Shown piece by piece: positions 49,393 through 58,266 of a stretch of DNA of 64,000 bases. A program made the translations under genes and the position numbers. Source of the stretch: RUG563 sp045590215. GTDB lineage: Bacteria; Bacillota; Clostridia; Christensenellales; Aristaeellaceae. How positions within the stretch are numbered: position 1 is the stretch's first letter; each line of letters starts with the position of its first letter. The stretch is taken from contig JAZNQO010000028.1 of assembly GCA_045590215.1 (NCBI GenBank), positions 1 to 64,000 of the forward strand, read 5' to 3'. The notes beneath the pieces are model-generated. The model was given only the letters and a program-made list of their open reading frames with translations, searched no databases and was not told the origin of the DNA.

Positions 49393-50166
49393 TTATTTCT
49401 TTCCTCCGTTCATCAGGCTCTTCACATAATCAAGGCTGCTTTTCAGGCAGTCAAAGGGCGATGCGCCGTAGCAATCGTCCTGCTCGACCAGTGCGTATTC
49501 CGTCACTCCGTTATTGTTCAGCGTGTCGATAATCGCCCCAAAGTTCATATTGCCGCTGCCCACTGCTGCCATTTTCGCCGTAAAGCCGTCGGGAATCAAA
49601 TCCTTCAGATGCACGCAGGGCAGGCGGTCTCCATGCCTCTTCAGCCAATCGTTCACATCCACCCCGGCAAACTGCATCCAATAGGTGTCTGCGGTGATGC
49701 CCATGATTTCTGCCGGAAATCTCTCCAGCATCACGTCCATCATCACCCGGCCGTCTTGCAGCCTGCCAAACTCCAAGGCATGATTGTGATACATAAACAG
49801 CATCCCCTCATCACGAAGCTTTTGCAGGGGCTTTTCAAAATCCAAAAAGAAATCGTCAAACATATCTTTCGTGCGATATCTTTCGCTCATCATGCCAAGC
49901 CCCACATAGCGGCAGCCATACAGCTGATGCTCCGCAATCAGCCCGTCCACATCGTTTAGAAAACGGTGTTCGGGGTTATGGGTCAATACGATCGAAAGGC
50001 CATTTGCATCGCAAAGAGCCTTCACCCTTTCCGGGGCGATGTTTCCGATGCCGGAAACCTGCACTTCTTCATATCCCATCCCGGCAATCTTTTCCAGCGT
50101 CCGTCCCAAGTCCTTTTCGTTTTGAGCAAACATCCGCACCGTATACAGCTGCGCACCGATTTTCAT
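49393..50166 (-). CDS. Sugar phosphate isomerase/epimerase (xylose-isomerase-like TIM barrel)
   Basis: 257 aa AP-endonuclease-2/IolE-type barrel. Strand starts KIGAQLYTVR, YEEVQVSGIG, IVLTHNPEH, CRYVGLG; metal-site segments MYHNHALEF, ITADTYWMQFAGVD, VHLKDLIPDG and ALVEQDDC. Probable 3-keto sugar or keto-inositol isomerase, epimerase or dehydratase. First gene of the operon with two Gfo/Idh/MocA enzymes. No transporter is encoded nearby. Confidence 0.88.
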   Translation of the reverse strand: MKIGAQLYTVRMFAQNEKDLGRTLEKIAGMGYEEVQVSGIGNIAPERVKALCDANGLSIVLTHNPEHRFLNDVDGLIAEHQLYGCRYVGLGMMSERYRTKDMFDDFFLDFEKPLQKLRDEGMLFMYHNHALEFGRLQDGRVMMDVMLERFPAEIMGITADTYWMQFAGVDVNDWLKRHGDRLPCVHLKDLIPDGFTAKMAAVGSGNMNFGAIIDTLNNNGVTEYALVEQDDCYGASPFDCLKSSLDYVKSLMNGGKK

Positions 50167-50240
50167 CTGTTATCACACTCCCGTTATGTCCATTGTACCC
50201 CCTTTTTTAAAGCATAGCAAGGAAGAAAACGGATTTTTCT

Positions 50241-50268
50241 TTGTCATTTTGCATTTTTGTGCTATAAT
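50241..50268 (+). promoter_or_regulatory. mnmG promoter
   Basis: TTGTCA (50241-50246), 16 bp, TATAAT (50263-50268), 42 bp before the ATG. Confidence 0.75.
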
Positions 50269-50310
50269 CGGGAACGGTACCGATTATGCACCGTATGGAG
50301 GGATGAATTT

Positions 50311-52077
50311 ATGGCAGATATCGTGGTCATCGGCGCAGGCCATGCAGGCTGTGAAGCTGCGCTTTGCTGTGCCCGGATGGGCATGGATACCGTGCTGCTC
50401 ACCATGAATCTGGAATCGGTGGCACTGATGCCCTGCAATCCCTCCATCGGCGGCACAGGCAAGGGCCATCTGGTGCGTGAAGTGGATGCCTTGGGCGGCG
50501 AAATGGGCTTGGCTTCCGATAAAGTGACGCTGCAAAGCCGCATGCTCAATTTAGGCAAAGGCCCGGCGGTGCATTCCCTGCGTGCCCAGGCGGATAAGCG
50601 GCGGTATCATTTGAACATGCTGAATACCCTCTTCAATCAGGAAAATTTAACCCTCCGCCAAGGGGAAGCCGCACAGATTGTGGTGAAAGGCGGCGTAGTG
50701 ACGGGGGTCAAAACCCTCTCCGGCGATGTGATTGCCTGCCGGGCGGCCGTTGTCTGCACCGGCGTATACTTAAAAAGCCGCATCATCATCGGCGAAGCGG
50801 AATGGGAGGCCGGCCCCCAAGGCCTGATGCCGGCAGGCTCCCTTTCCCAGTCCATTATGGATCTGGGCTTTGAAATCCGCCGCTTCAAAACGGGGACCCC
50901 GGCCCGTGTTGCCGCCAATTCCATTGACTTTGAAAAAATGACGCCCCAGCCCGGAGACGAGCCCCCTGTGCCCTTCTCCTTTATGACGGATGAACCCATT
51001 CAGAATAAAATCAACTGCTACCTCACCTGGACCAACGAAAAAACTCACGAAATCATCAGACAGAATCTCCATCGTGCCCCCATGTTTACCGGCTCCATTA
51101 CCGGCGTGGGTGCCCGGTATTGCCCCTCCATTGAAACCAAAATCGTCCGCTTTGCGGATAAGGACAGGCATCAAATTTTTCTGGAACCGGAAGGGGATGG
51201 CTACCCCGAATGGTATGTGCAGGGCATGTCCACCAGCATGCCGGAAGATGTGCAGTGGGAGATGTACCGCACCATCCCCGGCCTTGAAAAATGCCAAATC
51301 ACCCGCCTTGCCTACGCCATTGAATACGACTGTATCGACCCCATGACCCTCACCCCCTACCTCGGTGCCAAGCATATCCCTGGGCTGTATCTGGCCGGGC
51401 AAGTAAACGGCACCTCCGGCTATGAGGAGGCCGCCGCCCAAGGCATCTATGCCGGCATCAATGCGGTGCTTTACTGCAAGGAAAAAGAGCCCTTCCTTTT
51501 AACGAGGGATCAGGCTTACATCGGCGTGATGGTGGACGATCTCACCACCAAAGGCACCGACGAACCCTACCGCATGATGACCAGCCGGGCAGAGCATCGC
51601 CTGTATCTGCGGCAAGATAACGCCGACCTTCGCCTCACCGAGCGTTCCCATAAATTAGGCCTTGCAACAGACGAGCGTATGCGCCGCACCGAAAAAAAGG
51701 CCGCCGATACCAAAGAGCTCATCAAACGGTTGGAAGATAACGGCATGGCCAAGGAGCTGAAACGCCCGGAAGCCAAAGTGGAAATCCCTGCCGAATGGGG
51801 CTTTGACCGGGAAAGCATGGAGCAAGCCCGCATCCAGATCAAATACGAAGGCTATCTGCAGCGTGAAATGGCGCAGATCAAGGCTGCCCGTGCCATGGAA
51901 GAAGCTCTGCTGCCCCCGGATATCGACTACGAAACCCTCTCTTCCCTCCGGCTGGAAGCCCGGCAGAAGCTGAACGCCGCCCGTCCCTTGTCCCTTGGGC
52001 AGGCCAGCCGCATCCCCGGCGTTTCCCCGGCAGATATCGCTGTGCTCACCGTCTGGCTCAAGCGGCTCCACAGCTGA
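50311..52077 (+). CDS. mnmG: tRNA uridine 5-carboxymethylaminomethyl modification enzyme MnmG (GidA)
   Basis: 588 aa, somewhat shorter than the typical 620-630. FAD motif VIGAGHAGCEAALC (6-19), LTMNLESVALMPCNPSIGGTGKGHLVREVDALGG, CTGVYLKSRI, GLMPAGSLS, YCPSIETKIVRFADK, the PEDVQWEMYRTIPGLEKC block and the C-terminal SLGQASRIPGVSPADIAVL. With MnmE it installs the cmnm5 group at U34 of tRNAs. Start ATG 50311 follows GGAGGG; mnmE and rsmG are not adjacent, which is less common. Confidence 0.97.
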   Translation: MADIVVIGAGHAGCEAALCCARMGMDTVLLTMNLESVALMPCNPSIGGTGKGHLVREVDALGGEMGLASDKVTLQSRMLNLGKGPAVHSLRAQADKRRYHLNMLNTLFNQENLTLRQGEAAQIVVKGGVVTGVKTLSGDVIACRAAVVCTGVYLKSRIIIGEAEWEAGPQGLMPAGSLSQSIMDLGFEIRRFKTGTPARVAANSIDFEKMTPQPGDEPPVPFSFMTDEPIQNKINCYLTWTNEKTHEIIRQNLHRAPMFTGSITGVGARYCPSIETKIVRFADKDRHQIFLEPEGDGYPEWYVQGMSTSMPEDVQWEMYRTIPGLEKCQITRLAYAIEYDCIDPMTLTPYLGAKHIPGLYLAGQVNGTSGYEEAAAQGIYAGINAVLYCKEKEPFLLTRDQAYIGVMVDDLTTKGTDEPYRMMTSRAEHRLYLRQDNADLRLTERSHKLGLATDERMRRTEKKAADTKELIKRLEDNGMAKELKRPEAKVEIPAEWGFDRESMEQARIQIKYEGYLQREMAQIKAARAMEEALLPPDIDYETLSSLRLEARQKLNAARPLSLGQASRIPGVSPADIAVLTVWLKRLHS

Positions 52078-52167
52078 TTCAGGACGAGGCAGAGAGGTTT
52101 CGGATCACTGTCCCTGCCCAGGGTTCGGGGGTGGAGCCTCCGTGTTCCCAGAATAATAACGCAAATC

Positions 52168-52206
52168 AAAATGCCGGACGGTATTGAAACCCTCCGGCAT
52201 TTTTTT
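52168..52206. terminator. Terminator between mnmG and the zinc-ribbon gene
   Basis: AAATGCCGGA / TCCGGCATTT stem with T runs on both strands; convergent genes share it. Confidence 0.85.
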
Positions 52207-52696
52207 ACTTCTTTTTCTTCTTTTTCCGCTTGGGGGGACGCTTGCTGCAAAGAAGCAGGGCATGCAGCCCCGGCAGCATGGAAAGCAGCACCGCAATCAC
52301 CGCAAAGCCGATGTAGCAGCCCATTTTCAATGCTTCCGCTGCGTCATTTTCCACCAGCAGCGGCACCAGCACCCCGTTCAGCACGTCATACTGCCGCCAC
52401 GCAAGCAATGCCGTCAACACCGGCAGCAAAATCAATAACGCCCAGCCAACAACCTTTCCAAACCCCTGCATACATTTTGCAGGCGGTGGCGGCGGCATCT
52501 GGCGCACCTGATTGGGGTTTGGCTCCTGATATCGGGTCAGGGGTGCGGTAGCCCCGGGGGCAGATACTTGCGGCGGACGGGCGTTCAACGCCGTGGGGGC
52601 AGAGCCGAAACGCCCGGCTGACCGGGTAGCACCGCACTGGTCGCAGGAAGTATAGCCGTCCTTGTTTTCCGCATGGCAGTGGTTGCAAATCCACAT
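52205..52696 (-). CDS. Zinc-ribbon membrane protein
   Basis: 163 aa. Start chosen at ATG 52696 (AAAGGA 11 bp upstream). N-terminus MWICNHCHAENKDGYTSCDQCGATR forms a four-Cys zinc ribbon (CxxC...CxxC). A Pro/Ala-rich linker with PPPPP, two membrane segments (about 88-108, 130-150), and a very basic tail (KRPPKRKKKKKK). Probably a cytosol-facing ribbon anchored in the membrane. Downstream of pfkA by 76 bp. Function unknown. Confidence 0.65.
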   Translation of the reverse strand: MWICNHCHAENKDGYTSCDQCGATRSAGRFGSAPTALNARPPQVSAPGATAPLTRYQEPNPNQVRQMPPPPPAKCMQGFGKVVGWALLILLPVLTALLAWRQYDVLNGVLVPLLVENDAAEALKMGCYIGFAVIAVLLSMLPGLHALLLCSKRPPKRKKKKKK

Positions 52697-52772
52697 AAGT
52701 TCTCGCATCCTTTGCAAATGGTGTTCTATCCAAGATAACGATGGGAAAAGGGATTTTCTTCCCGTTTCTGCA

Positions 52773-53846
52773 TCAATCGCCGAAAGAAATGCCCATATCC
52801 CTTGCCACGTCAATCATCTGATAATCCTTGGGCACGGGCTTGGCCACACCTGCAATCTCGTTCAGCTTGTTGTGAATGATATTGTTGCCCGACAAAGCCA
52901 CCGTCACACCATATTCGCCCTTTTCAATCAGCTGAGCAGCGTGCACGCCGAACTGGGTGGCCAGCACTCGGTCATAGGCAGAGGGCGAGCCGCCACGCTG
53001 AATATGGCCGGGAATGACAGAACGGGCTTCCACACCCACCAGCTCGGAAAGCTCCTTGGCCACCCGGTTGGCAATGCCGTTGAACCCGGTTTCCAAACGG
53101 AAGGCTTCCCGCTCCTTCTTTTTCATCTTGGCTTCCTTCTTGCTCATGGCCCCTTCGGCTACCGCCAGAATGGAGAAGGCTTTCTTGCTCTTGGCACGGG
53201 CTTCCACAACCTTTGCCACTTCCTTGATGTCATAGGGAATTTCCGGCAACAGCACCACGTCCGCCCCGCCGGCCAGGCCGGAATACAGCGTCAGCCACCC
53301 GGCCTTGTTGCCCATGATTTCAATCACCATGCAGCGGCCATGGGAAGCGGCAGTGGTGTGGATGCGGTCAATCACGTCGGTGGCAATGTCCACAGCGGTG
53401 TGGAAACCGAAAGTGAAGTCCGTGCCGAAAATATCGTTGTCAATGGTCTTGGGCAGGCCAATCACGTTCAGGCCTTCCTCGGAAAGCAGGTTGGCCGTCT
53501 TGTGGGTGCCGTTGCCGCCCAGGGTGACCAGGCAGTCCAGCTTCATTTTCTCATAGTTTTCCTTCATGGCCTTGACCTTGTCCACATTGTCTTCCTCAAT
53601 CACGCGCATGTTGCGGAAGGGCGTCCGGGCGGTGCCTAAAATGGTGCCGCCAAGGGTCAGGATACCGGAAAACTGGCTGCGCTTCATTTCCTGCCATTCG
53701 CCTTCGATCAGGCCGCGATAACCATCGGAAATGCCTATGATTTCCGCATCAAACATCTCATAAGCCGCTCGAGCAACACCACGGATGGCCGCATTCAGGC
53801 CGGGGCAATCGCCGCCGCTGGTCAGGATACCGATTCTGCGTTTCAT
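52773..53846 (-). CDS. pfkA: 6-phosphofructokinase, group III (G/K type)
   Basis: 357 aa. SGGDCPGLNAAIRG (10-23) ATP-binding loop, LGGNGTHKTANLL (109-121), catalytic PKTIDND (132-138), MGNKAGWLTLYSGL, and IPGHIQRGGSPSAYDR. In E. coli ATP-PFK the key positions are G104 and G124; PPi enzymes have D and K. Here the first is Gly (GGNG) and the second is Lys (PKTID), so it is the mixed type, more likely ATP-using. Phosphorylates fructose 6-phosphate in glycolysis. AAAGGAG before ATG 53846. Confidence 0.95.
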   Translation of the reverse strand: MKRRIGILTSGGDCPGLNAAIRGVARAAYEMFDAEIIGISDGYRGLIEGEWQEMKRSQFSGILTLGGTILGTARTPFRNMRVIEEDNVDKVKAMKENYEKMKLDCLVTLGGNGTHKTANLLSEEGLNVIGLPKTIDNDIFGTDFTFGFHTAVDIATDVIDRIHTTAASHGRCMVIEIMGNKAGWLTLYSGLAGGADVVLLPEIPYDIKEVAKVVEARAKSKKAFSILAVAEGAMSKKEAKMKKKEREAFRLETGFNGIANRVAKELSELVGVEARSVIPGHIQRGGSPSAYDRVLATQFGVHAAQLIEKGEYGVTVALSGNNIIHNKLNEIAGVAKPVPKDYQMIDVARDMGISFGD

Positions 53847-53878
53847 ATGATTAGCTCCTTTCTTTTTGCGGATGGGGT

Positions 53879-53917
53879 GCGAGAGAAGGGATTTTGCGTC
53901 AAAATCCCCTCTCTCGC
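53879..53917. repeat. Long palindrome 1 upstream of pfkA
   Basis: 18-bp arms starting GCGAGAGAAGGGATTTTG (53879-53896) with a 3-nt loop and the complement ending at 53917; one G-U pair, otherwise perfect. It lies 32 bp before the pfkA start, so it would fold in the 5' leader. Flanks GGTG/CACC extend it. Confidence 0.8.
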
Positions 53918-54064
53918 GCTCTCACCCAAAACCAATTTGGAAAATATCTTGATGCTTTCACAGAAGCATTATGCCCATGAACAAATTAAGCTCCTCTTGC
54001 CCCACCGGCACACAATATATTTTTGCTCCTTGTGTTCTTTCCGGAGCCGTTTCTTTGGGAGGGT

Positions 54065-54103
54065 GCGGGAGGGAATTTCTTTTCAAAAGAAATTCCCTCC
54101 CGC
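54065..54103. repeat. Long perfect palindrome 2 downstream of the HerA-like gene
   Basis: 19-bp perfect arms (54065-54083 and 54085-54103) around one centre base; core GAATTTCTTTT/AAAAGAAATTC. Flanks TTTGGGA / CCCCAAA extend the pairing. It may double as the terminator of the HerA-like gene. Confidence 0.85.
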
Positions 54104-54118
54104 AAATTCCCCAAAAAA

Positions 54119-55822
54119 CTATTTCTTCAACCCCAAAATCCCCAGTAACGTCCGGCTGATTTTGCGGCCCATTTCACGCCCGGCGGCGGTGGTGGCAGAT
54201 TGGGCAAAGGAGTCCAATAGCTGCTCCGCTCTGGTCATTTCGCTGCGCTTCTTGGCCGGCTTTTTCTCTTTTTTGGGTTTCGCCGCAACGGGCACAGCAT
54301 CCTGCACGGCAGGGTAATTGTACTGATAAGCGGCGGACCGGGCCACACTGTTTTGCGGCAGCGGCTTTGCCTGTAAAACAGGGGCCTGCATCTGCTGCAA
54401 TTGCGCTTCTTCATACTTGCCCGTTTCGGGGTTGTATACCCTGAAGCTCATGGGCTGATAAACGGGCTGCACGCTTTCCGGCTGGGCCATTTCCACGGGA
54501 ACAGGGGTCAGAACCTGCGTTTCCACAGCCCCGGCACCGTTAAAAACAGCAGACAAAAGCTCGTACGCACTTTCCCTGTCCACGGTCTTGTCGTATTTTT
54601 CGCCGACGGGGTCGGTTTCCAGATATGTTTTACGCAGGGAGTCGGAAATGGCACCGATAGACCCTTGGGGCGGCAGGATGGTGGCACGCTGCACCACGGA
54701 CGGGCTGCCGTCCTCCTGCAGGAAGGAAAGCAACGCTTCGCCGGTTTTCAGCTCCGTCAGACAGCTTTCAGTGTCAAAATTCGGGTTTTCCCGGAAGGTC
54801 TGCGCAACAGAGCGCACCACCTTCAACTCCGCCGGTGTAAAGGCACGCAGCGCATGCTGCACCCGGCCGGAAAGCTGGGACAAAACGGAAGAGGGCACGT
54901 CTACCGGGTTCTGGGTGACAAAATAAACACCCACGCCCTTGGAGCGGATCAGGCGAATCACCTGCTCAATATGCTCCATCAGCGTTTTGCTGCAATCGTC
55001 AAACAAAAGATGCGCTTCGTCAAAAAAGAAAACCATCCGGGGCAACGCCTTGTCCCCCTGCTCCGGAAGCACTTCGTACAGCTCGCCCAACAGCCACAGC
55101 AGGAACGTGGAATACATGGCCGGCTTTCGGAACAATTTCTCGGCAGAGAGGATGTTCACCATCCCCATGCCTTCATCATCCTTTGTAAACCAATCCTGAA
55201 TGTTCAAGGCAGGCTCCCCAAAGAAAATATCGCCGCCCTGATCCTCCAAAATGGCAATGGCACGCTGAATGGCCCCCACGGTGGACTTGGCTACGTTGCC
55301 GTAATCCAGCGTGTATCGCCCGGCATTTTCCCCCACATAGGCCAGCATGGCTTTCACGTCTTTCAGGTCAAGGAGCAGCATGTTTTCATCATCTGCAATA
55401 TTGAAAATGATGTGCAAAACCCCGGTCTGGGTTTCGTTGAGACCCAGCATCCGGGCAAGGAGCAAAGGCCCCATTTCGCTGACAGTGGTGCGGATGGGAT
55501 GCCCCTTTTCGCCATACACATCCCAGAACGTTACCGGGAACGCCCGGAAAGAAAAATCCTGAATACCGCAAGCTGCCAAACGCTCTTCGATTTTCTTGTT
55601 CATTTCGCCAGGCTTGCAAAGGCCGGCCAGATCGCCCTTCACATCCGCCATAAAAACCGGCACGCCCAGCTGGGAAAAGCCCTCGGCCAGCACCTGCAGC
55701 GTCACCGTCTTGCCCGTGCCGGTAGCCCCGGCAATGAGCCCGTGACGATTGGCCATGGCAGGCAAAAGCGATACCGCCCCTTCGTTTGAGGTGCCCACCC
55801 AGATATGATTGTTCAGCAGCAT
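54119..55822 (-). CDS. HerA-like ATPase (DUF853 family)
   Basis: 567 aa. Walker A GATGTGKT (32-39), VPVFMADVKGDLAGL, RTTVSEMGPLLLARMLGLN, Walker B RMVFFFDEAHLLF, GVGVYFVTQNPVDVPSSVLSQLSGRVQHALRAF (sensor/Arg finger region). Hexameric FtsK/HerA-type motor; the DUF853 branch is widespread and its role is unknown, possibly DNA end processing or translocation. The C-terminal 110 residues are Pro/Gln-rich then a basic KKEKKPAKKRSEMTRAEQLLDSFAQS helix. Start ATG 55822 has AAGGGG upstream. Third gene after DUF4364 and ispDF. Confidence 0.9.
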   Translation of the reverse strand: MLLNNHIWVGTSNEGAVSLLPAMANRHGLIAGATGTGKTVTLQVLAEGFSQLGVPVFMADVKGDLAGLCKPGEMNKKIEERLAACGIQDFSFRAFPVTFWDVYGEKGHPIRTTVSEMGPLLLARMLGLNETQTGVLHIIFNIADDENMLLLDLKDVKAMLAYVGENAGRYTLDYGNVAKSTVGAIQRAIAILEDQGGDIFFGEPALNIQDWFTKDDEGMGMVNILSAEKLFRKPAMYSTFLLWLLGELYEVLPEQGDKALPRMVFFFDEAHLLFDDCSKTLMEHIEQVIRLIRSKGVGVYFVTQNPVDVPSSVLSQLSGRVQHALRAFTPAELKVVRSVAQTFRENPNFDTESCLTELKTGEALLSFLQEDGSPSVVQRATILPPQGSIGAISDSLRKTYLETDPVGEKYDKTVDRESAYELLSAVFNGAGAVETQVLTPVPVEMAQPESVQPVYQPMSFRVYNPETGKYEEAQLQQMQAPVLQAKPLPQNSVARSAAYQYNYPAVQDAVPVAAKPKKEKKPAKKRSEMTRAEQLLDSFAQSATTAAGREMGRKISRTLLGILGLKK

Positions 55823-55835
55823 AATTTTTCCCCTT

Positions 55836-56963
55836 TCAGCCTTTGGGATAAAGCAGCGCAACCGCATGGGCACTGATGCCCTTGCCTTCGCCCTCAAAGC
55901 CCAGATGCTCGGTGGTGGTGGCTTTATAATTGATTTGTTCCGGCGATACGCCCATGGCACGGGCGGTGTTTGCCGCCATTTGCTCAATGTAAGGGGCAAG
56001 TTTCGGTGCCTGCGCCGCAATGGTCACATCCGCATTGCCCACTTCCAAGCCCTTTTCCCGAATCTTTTCCATGGCCTTTTCCAATAAAAGCAGGGAAGAG
56101 ATGCCCTTGTAGGCTGCATCATTGTCCGGGAATAATTTGCCGATGTTGGGCAGCTTTGCTGCCCCAAGGAGAGCGTCTGTCAAAGCGTGCAGAGCCACAT
56201 CCGCATCGCTGTGCCCAAGCAGCCCCTCTTCATAGGGAATCTCCACACCCCCCAGCACCAGCTTTCTTCCTTCCTGCAATTGGTGCACATCATAGCCATG
56301 GCCAATCCGGGGCAAAGCCTTCTGCATTTTCATATCCTCCGGCGATGTCAGCTTGATATTGTCATAATGCCCTTCCACCAGATATACGGGAAAGCCGCTT
56401 GCTTCCATAAGCGCAGCATCATCGGTATACCGGCCGGCGGCCTTTTCATGAGCCAGCAGCATATCTTTCACATAAAACCCCTGGGGCGTCTGCATATGGT
56501 AAAGGCTTTCCCGGTTCAGGGTGCGGATCACTTTGCCGTTTTTCTCCGCTTCTTTGATGGTGTCCCGTGCTTTTACGGCGGCCACGCCGCTGCCCTTTTC
56601 CCGGACACTCTGTATCACATTTTCAATCACATCCCGGCGGATGAACGGCCGGGCGCCGTCATGAATGAGGGCAATATCGCAATCCCCCGGCAACGCTTTC
56701 AGGCCGCACAGGGCGGAGGCCTGCCTGTCAAAGCCGCCTTTTACAATGGCATGCACGGAAAGAGATGCTTCCTGCAAGGCCTCTTCAAACGCCTTTTCTT
56801 CCCCTTCCTTCACCACCAGCACAGCCCCGTCCACCGCCTGCAAAAAGGTGCGCAGCCCTTTCACAACCGCCCTTTCGCCTTCCACCTTCAGCAGCGTTTT
56901 ATTGATGGGTGCACCCATCCTCGTTCCGCTGCCGCCGCAGAGAATCACGGCATATACGCTCAT
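55836..56963 (-). CDS. ispDF: Bifunctional IspD-IspF isoprenoid enzyme
   Basis: 375 aa. Residues 1-217: IspD, adding CMP to methylerythritol 4-phosphate (ILCGGSGTRMGAPINK, LIHDGARPF, QTPQGFY). About 218-375: IspF, making the cyclic diphosphate (IGHGYDVHQL metal site, LLGHSDADVALHALTDALLGA, ATTTEHLGFEGEGKGI). The fusion skips IspE, which must act from elsewhere. Start ATG 56963 follows GGAGG, overlapping the DUF4364 stop by 4 bp. This gives the precursors of quinones and undecaprenyl carrier. Confidence 0.96.
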   Translation of the reverse strand: MSVYAVILCGGSGTRMGAPINKTLLKVEGERAVVKGLRTFLQAVDGAVLVVKEGEEKAFEEALQEASLSVHAIVKGGFDRQASALCGLKALPGDCDIALIHDGARPFIRRDVIENVIQSVREKGSGVAAVKARDTIKEAEKNGKVIRTLNRESLYHMQTPQGFYVKDMLLAHEKAAGRYTDDAALMEASGFPVYLVEGHYDNIKLTSPEDMKMQKALPRIGHGYDVHQLQEGRKLVLGGVEIPYEEGLLGHSDADVALHALTDALLGAAKLPNIGKLFPDNDAAYKGISSLLLLEKAMEKIREKGLEVGNADVTIAAQAPKLAPYIEQMAANTARAMGVSPEQINYKATTTEHLGFEGEGKGISAHAVALLYPKG

Positions 56964-57499
56964 GTTTCTTCCTCCGTCAAAAGCCGGATGGCCGCCGCAT
57001 AAAAGCCAGATGCCTTTTGCGGCCATTTTTCCGCAATCTGCGCCGCCGTTTCATAGGTAGGCAAAGAAAGGGTGAACTGCATCAGCGGCATCTCCTTTTC
57101 CTGTACACCAAGGCTCACCACATAATCCCCCTGATCCTTCTTTCGGATCTGGCAGGGATATTGCTCCTGCAGGCGGAAGGCTTCCTTCCATGCTTCGCCT
57201 TTTTCTTCGATATAGCTGCGGATGCTGCCCGGCACCCGGTTTTTAAAAAGGGTCAAGGCTTCCTCCCCAGCCGGGGTGATGGTATACAGGAAATTTTCGC
57301 CCTTTCTTTCCCGCATGGCCTGCCCGTTGGCGCAAAGGTCGTTCAGGGCAAACATCATATCGAAATAATTGATTTCGTTATAATCAAACAAAAATTGCTG
57401 CAGCTGTACCCCGGTGCAAGGAGCCATGCAGCGAACCGTATACAAAACAATCAGCCGTATTTCTTCTTCCGGGGAACGGCGCGGAGGATGCAAACTCAT
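56960..57499 (-). CDS. DUF4364 family protein
   Basis: 179 aa. Start LHPPRRSPEEEIRLIVLYTVRCMAPCTGVQLQQFLFDYNEINYFDMMFALNDL is a winged-helix-like domain, and the second half LSLPTYETAAQIAEKWPQKA is the conserved DUF4364 C-terminal region. Common in Clostridia; function unknown, possibly a regulator. Start ATG 57499 has GGAGG upstream. First gene of the ispDF-herA operon. Confidence 0.88.
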   Translation of the reverse strand: MSLHPPRRSPEEEIRLIVLYTVRCMAPCTGVQLQQFLFDYNEINYFDMMFALNDLCANGQAMRERKGENFLYTITPAGEEALTLFKNRVPGSIRSYIEEKGEAWKEAFRLQEQYPCQIRKKDQGDYVVSLGVQEKEMPLMQFTLSLPTYETAAQIAEKWPQKASGFYAAAIRLLTEEET

Positions 57500-57680
57500 G
57501 AAAACCTCCAGAACAAAAAATCTATATCTTATATAAAATTCGGAAAAAATGACAAAAATCCTGCCTGCCGCCTCCAAAAAGGTGCAATTTTATCAGAAGC
57601 ATTTATCTTCCCTGCTTCCCCCGCTTCTCTTGACCGAAAAGGGCTTTGGGCGTATACTGCCTTTGGAAAGGATGATGTGT

Positions 57681-58235
57681 ATGCCCTATCGCCCGGCCAG
57701 AGAAACGGATGCGCCGCAGCTGGCGGAAATTTATGCCCCCTATGTGGAAAACACCGCCATTACATTTGCCACAGAGCCTTTGCAGCCGGTGGATTTTCTC
57801 CACAAAATCCACGCCCCCTATCCCTTCCTTGTGTATGAGGAAGAAGGCCGCATTTGCGGCTTTGCCTATGCTTCCGCGCTTCGGGAGAAGGCGGCCTATC
57901 GCTGGGCGGTGGAATTGAGCATTTATCTGTCCCCGGATGCTCAGGGAAAAGGCCTTGGCAAGGGGCTGATGGAGCGGCTTTTGCGGCTTTTGAAGATGCA
58001 AAAATTCCAAAGTGCCTATTCCTGCATCACCCTGCCCAATGAAAAAAGCATGGGGCTGCACGGGCGGTTTGGTTTCCGGGAAGTGGGGCGGTTTGAAAAA
58101 TCCGGCTATAAATTGGGCGCATGGCGGGATGTGGCATGGCTCTTTCTGCCGCTTGGCGATTTCCCGGATGCACCGGATGAACCCCTTCCCTTTCAGCAAT
58201 TGGATGAGCAAATTATACAGCAAATCATGCAATAA
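57681..58235 (+). CDS. GNAT acetyltransferase (phosphinothricin acetyltransferase-like)
   Basis: 184 aa. PYRPARETDAPQLAEIYAPYVENTAITF is the family N-terminus, VELSIYLSPDAQGKGLGKGLM the acetyl-CoA-binding motif, and LHGRFGFREVGRFEKSGYKLGAWRDVAWLFLPL the conserved end of the Pat/YwnH group, which acetylates small amines such as phosphinothricin or methionine sulfoximine. Three in-frame starts lie within 9 bp; ATG 57681 is best spaced from GGAAAGG. Divergent from the DUF4364 operon. Confidence 0.9.
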   Translation: MPYRPARETDAPQLAEIYAPYVENTAITFATEPLQPVDFLHKIHAPYPFLVYEEEGRICGFAYASALREKAAYRWAVELSIYLSPDAQGKGLGKGLMERLLRLLKMQKFQSAYSCITLPNEKSMGLHGRFGFREVGRFEKSGYKLGAWRDVAWLFLPLGDFPDAPDEPLPFQQLDEQIIQQIMQ

Positions 58236-58264
58236 AAAAGCAGGAGTTTTCGCTCCTGCTTTTC
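58236..58264. terminator. Bidirectional terminator between the GNAT and AI-2E genes
   Basis: AAAAGCAGGAG / CTCCTGCTTTT stem with T runs both ways. Confidence 0.85.
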
Positions 58265-58266
58265 TT

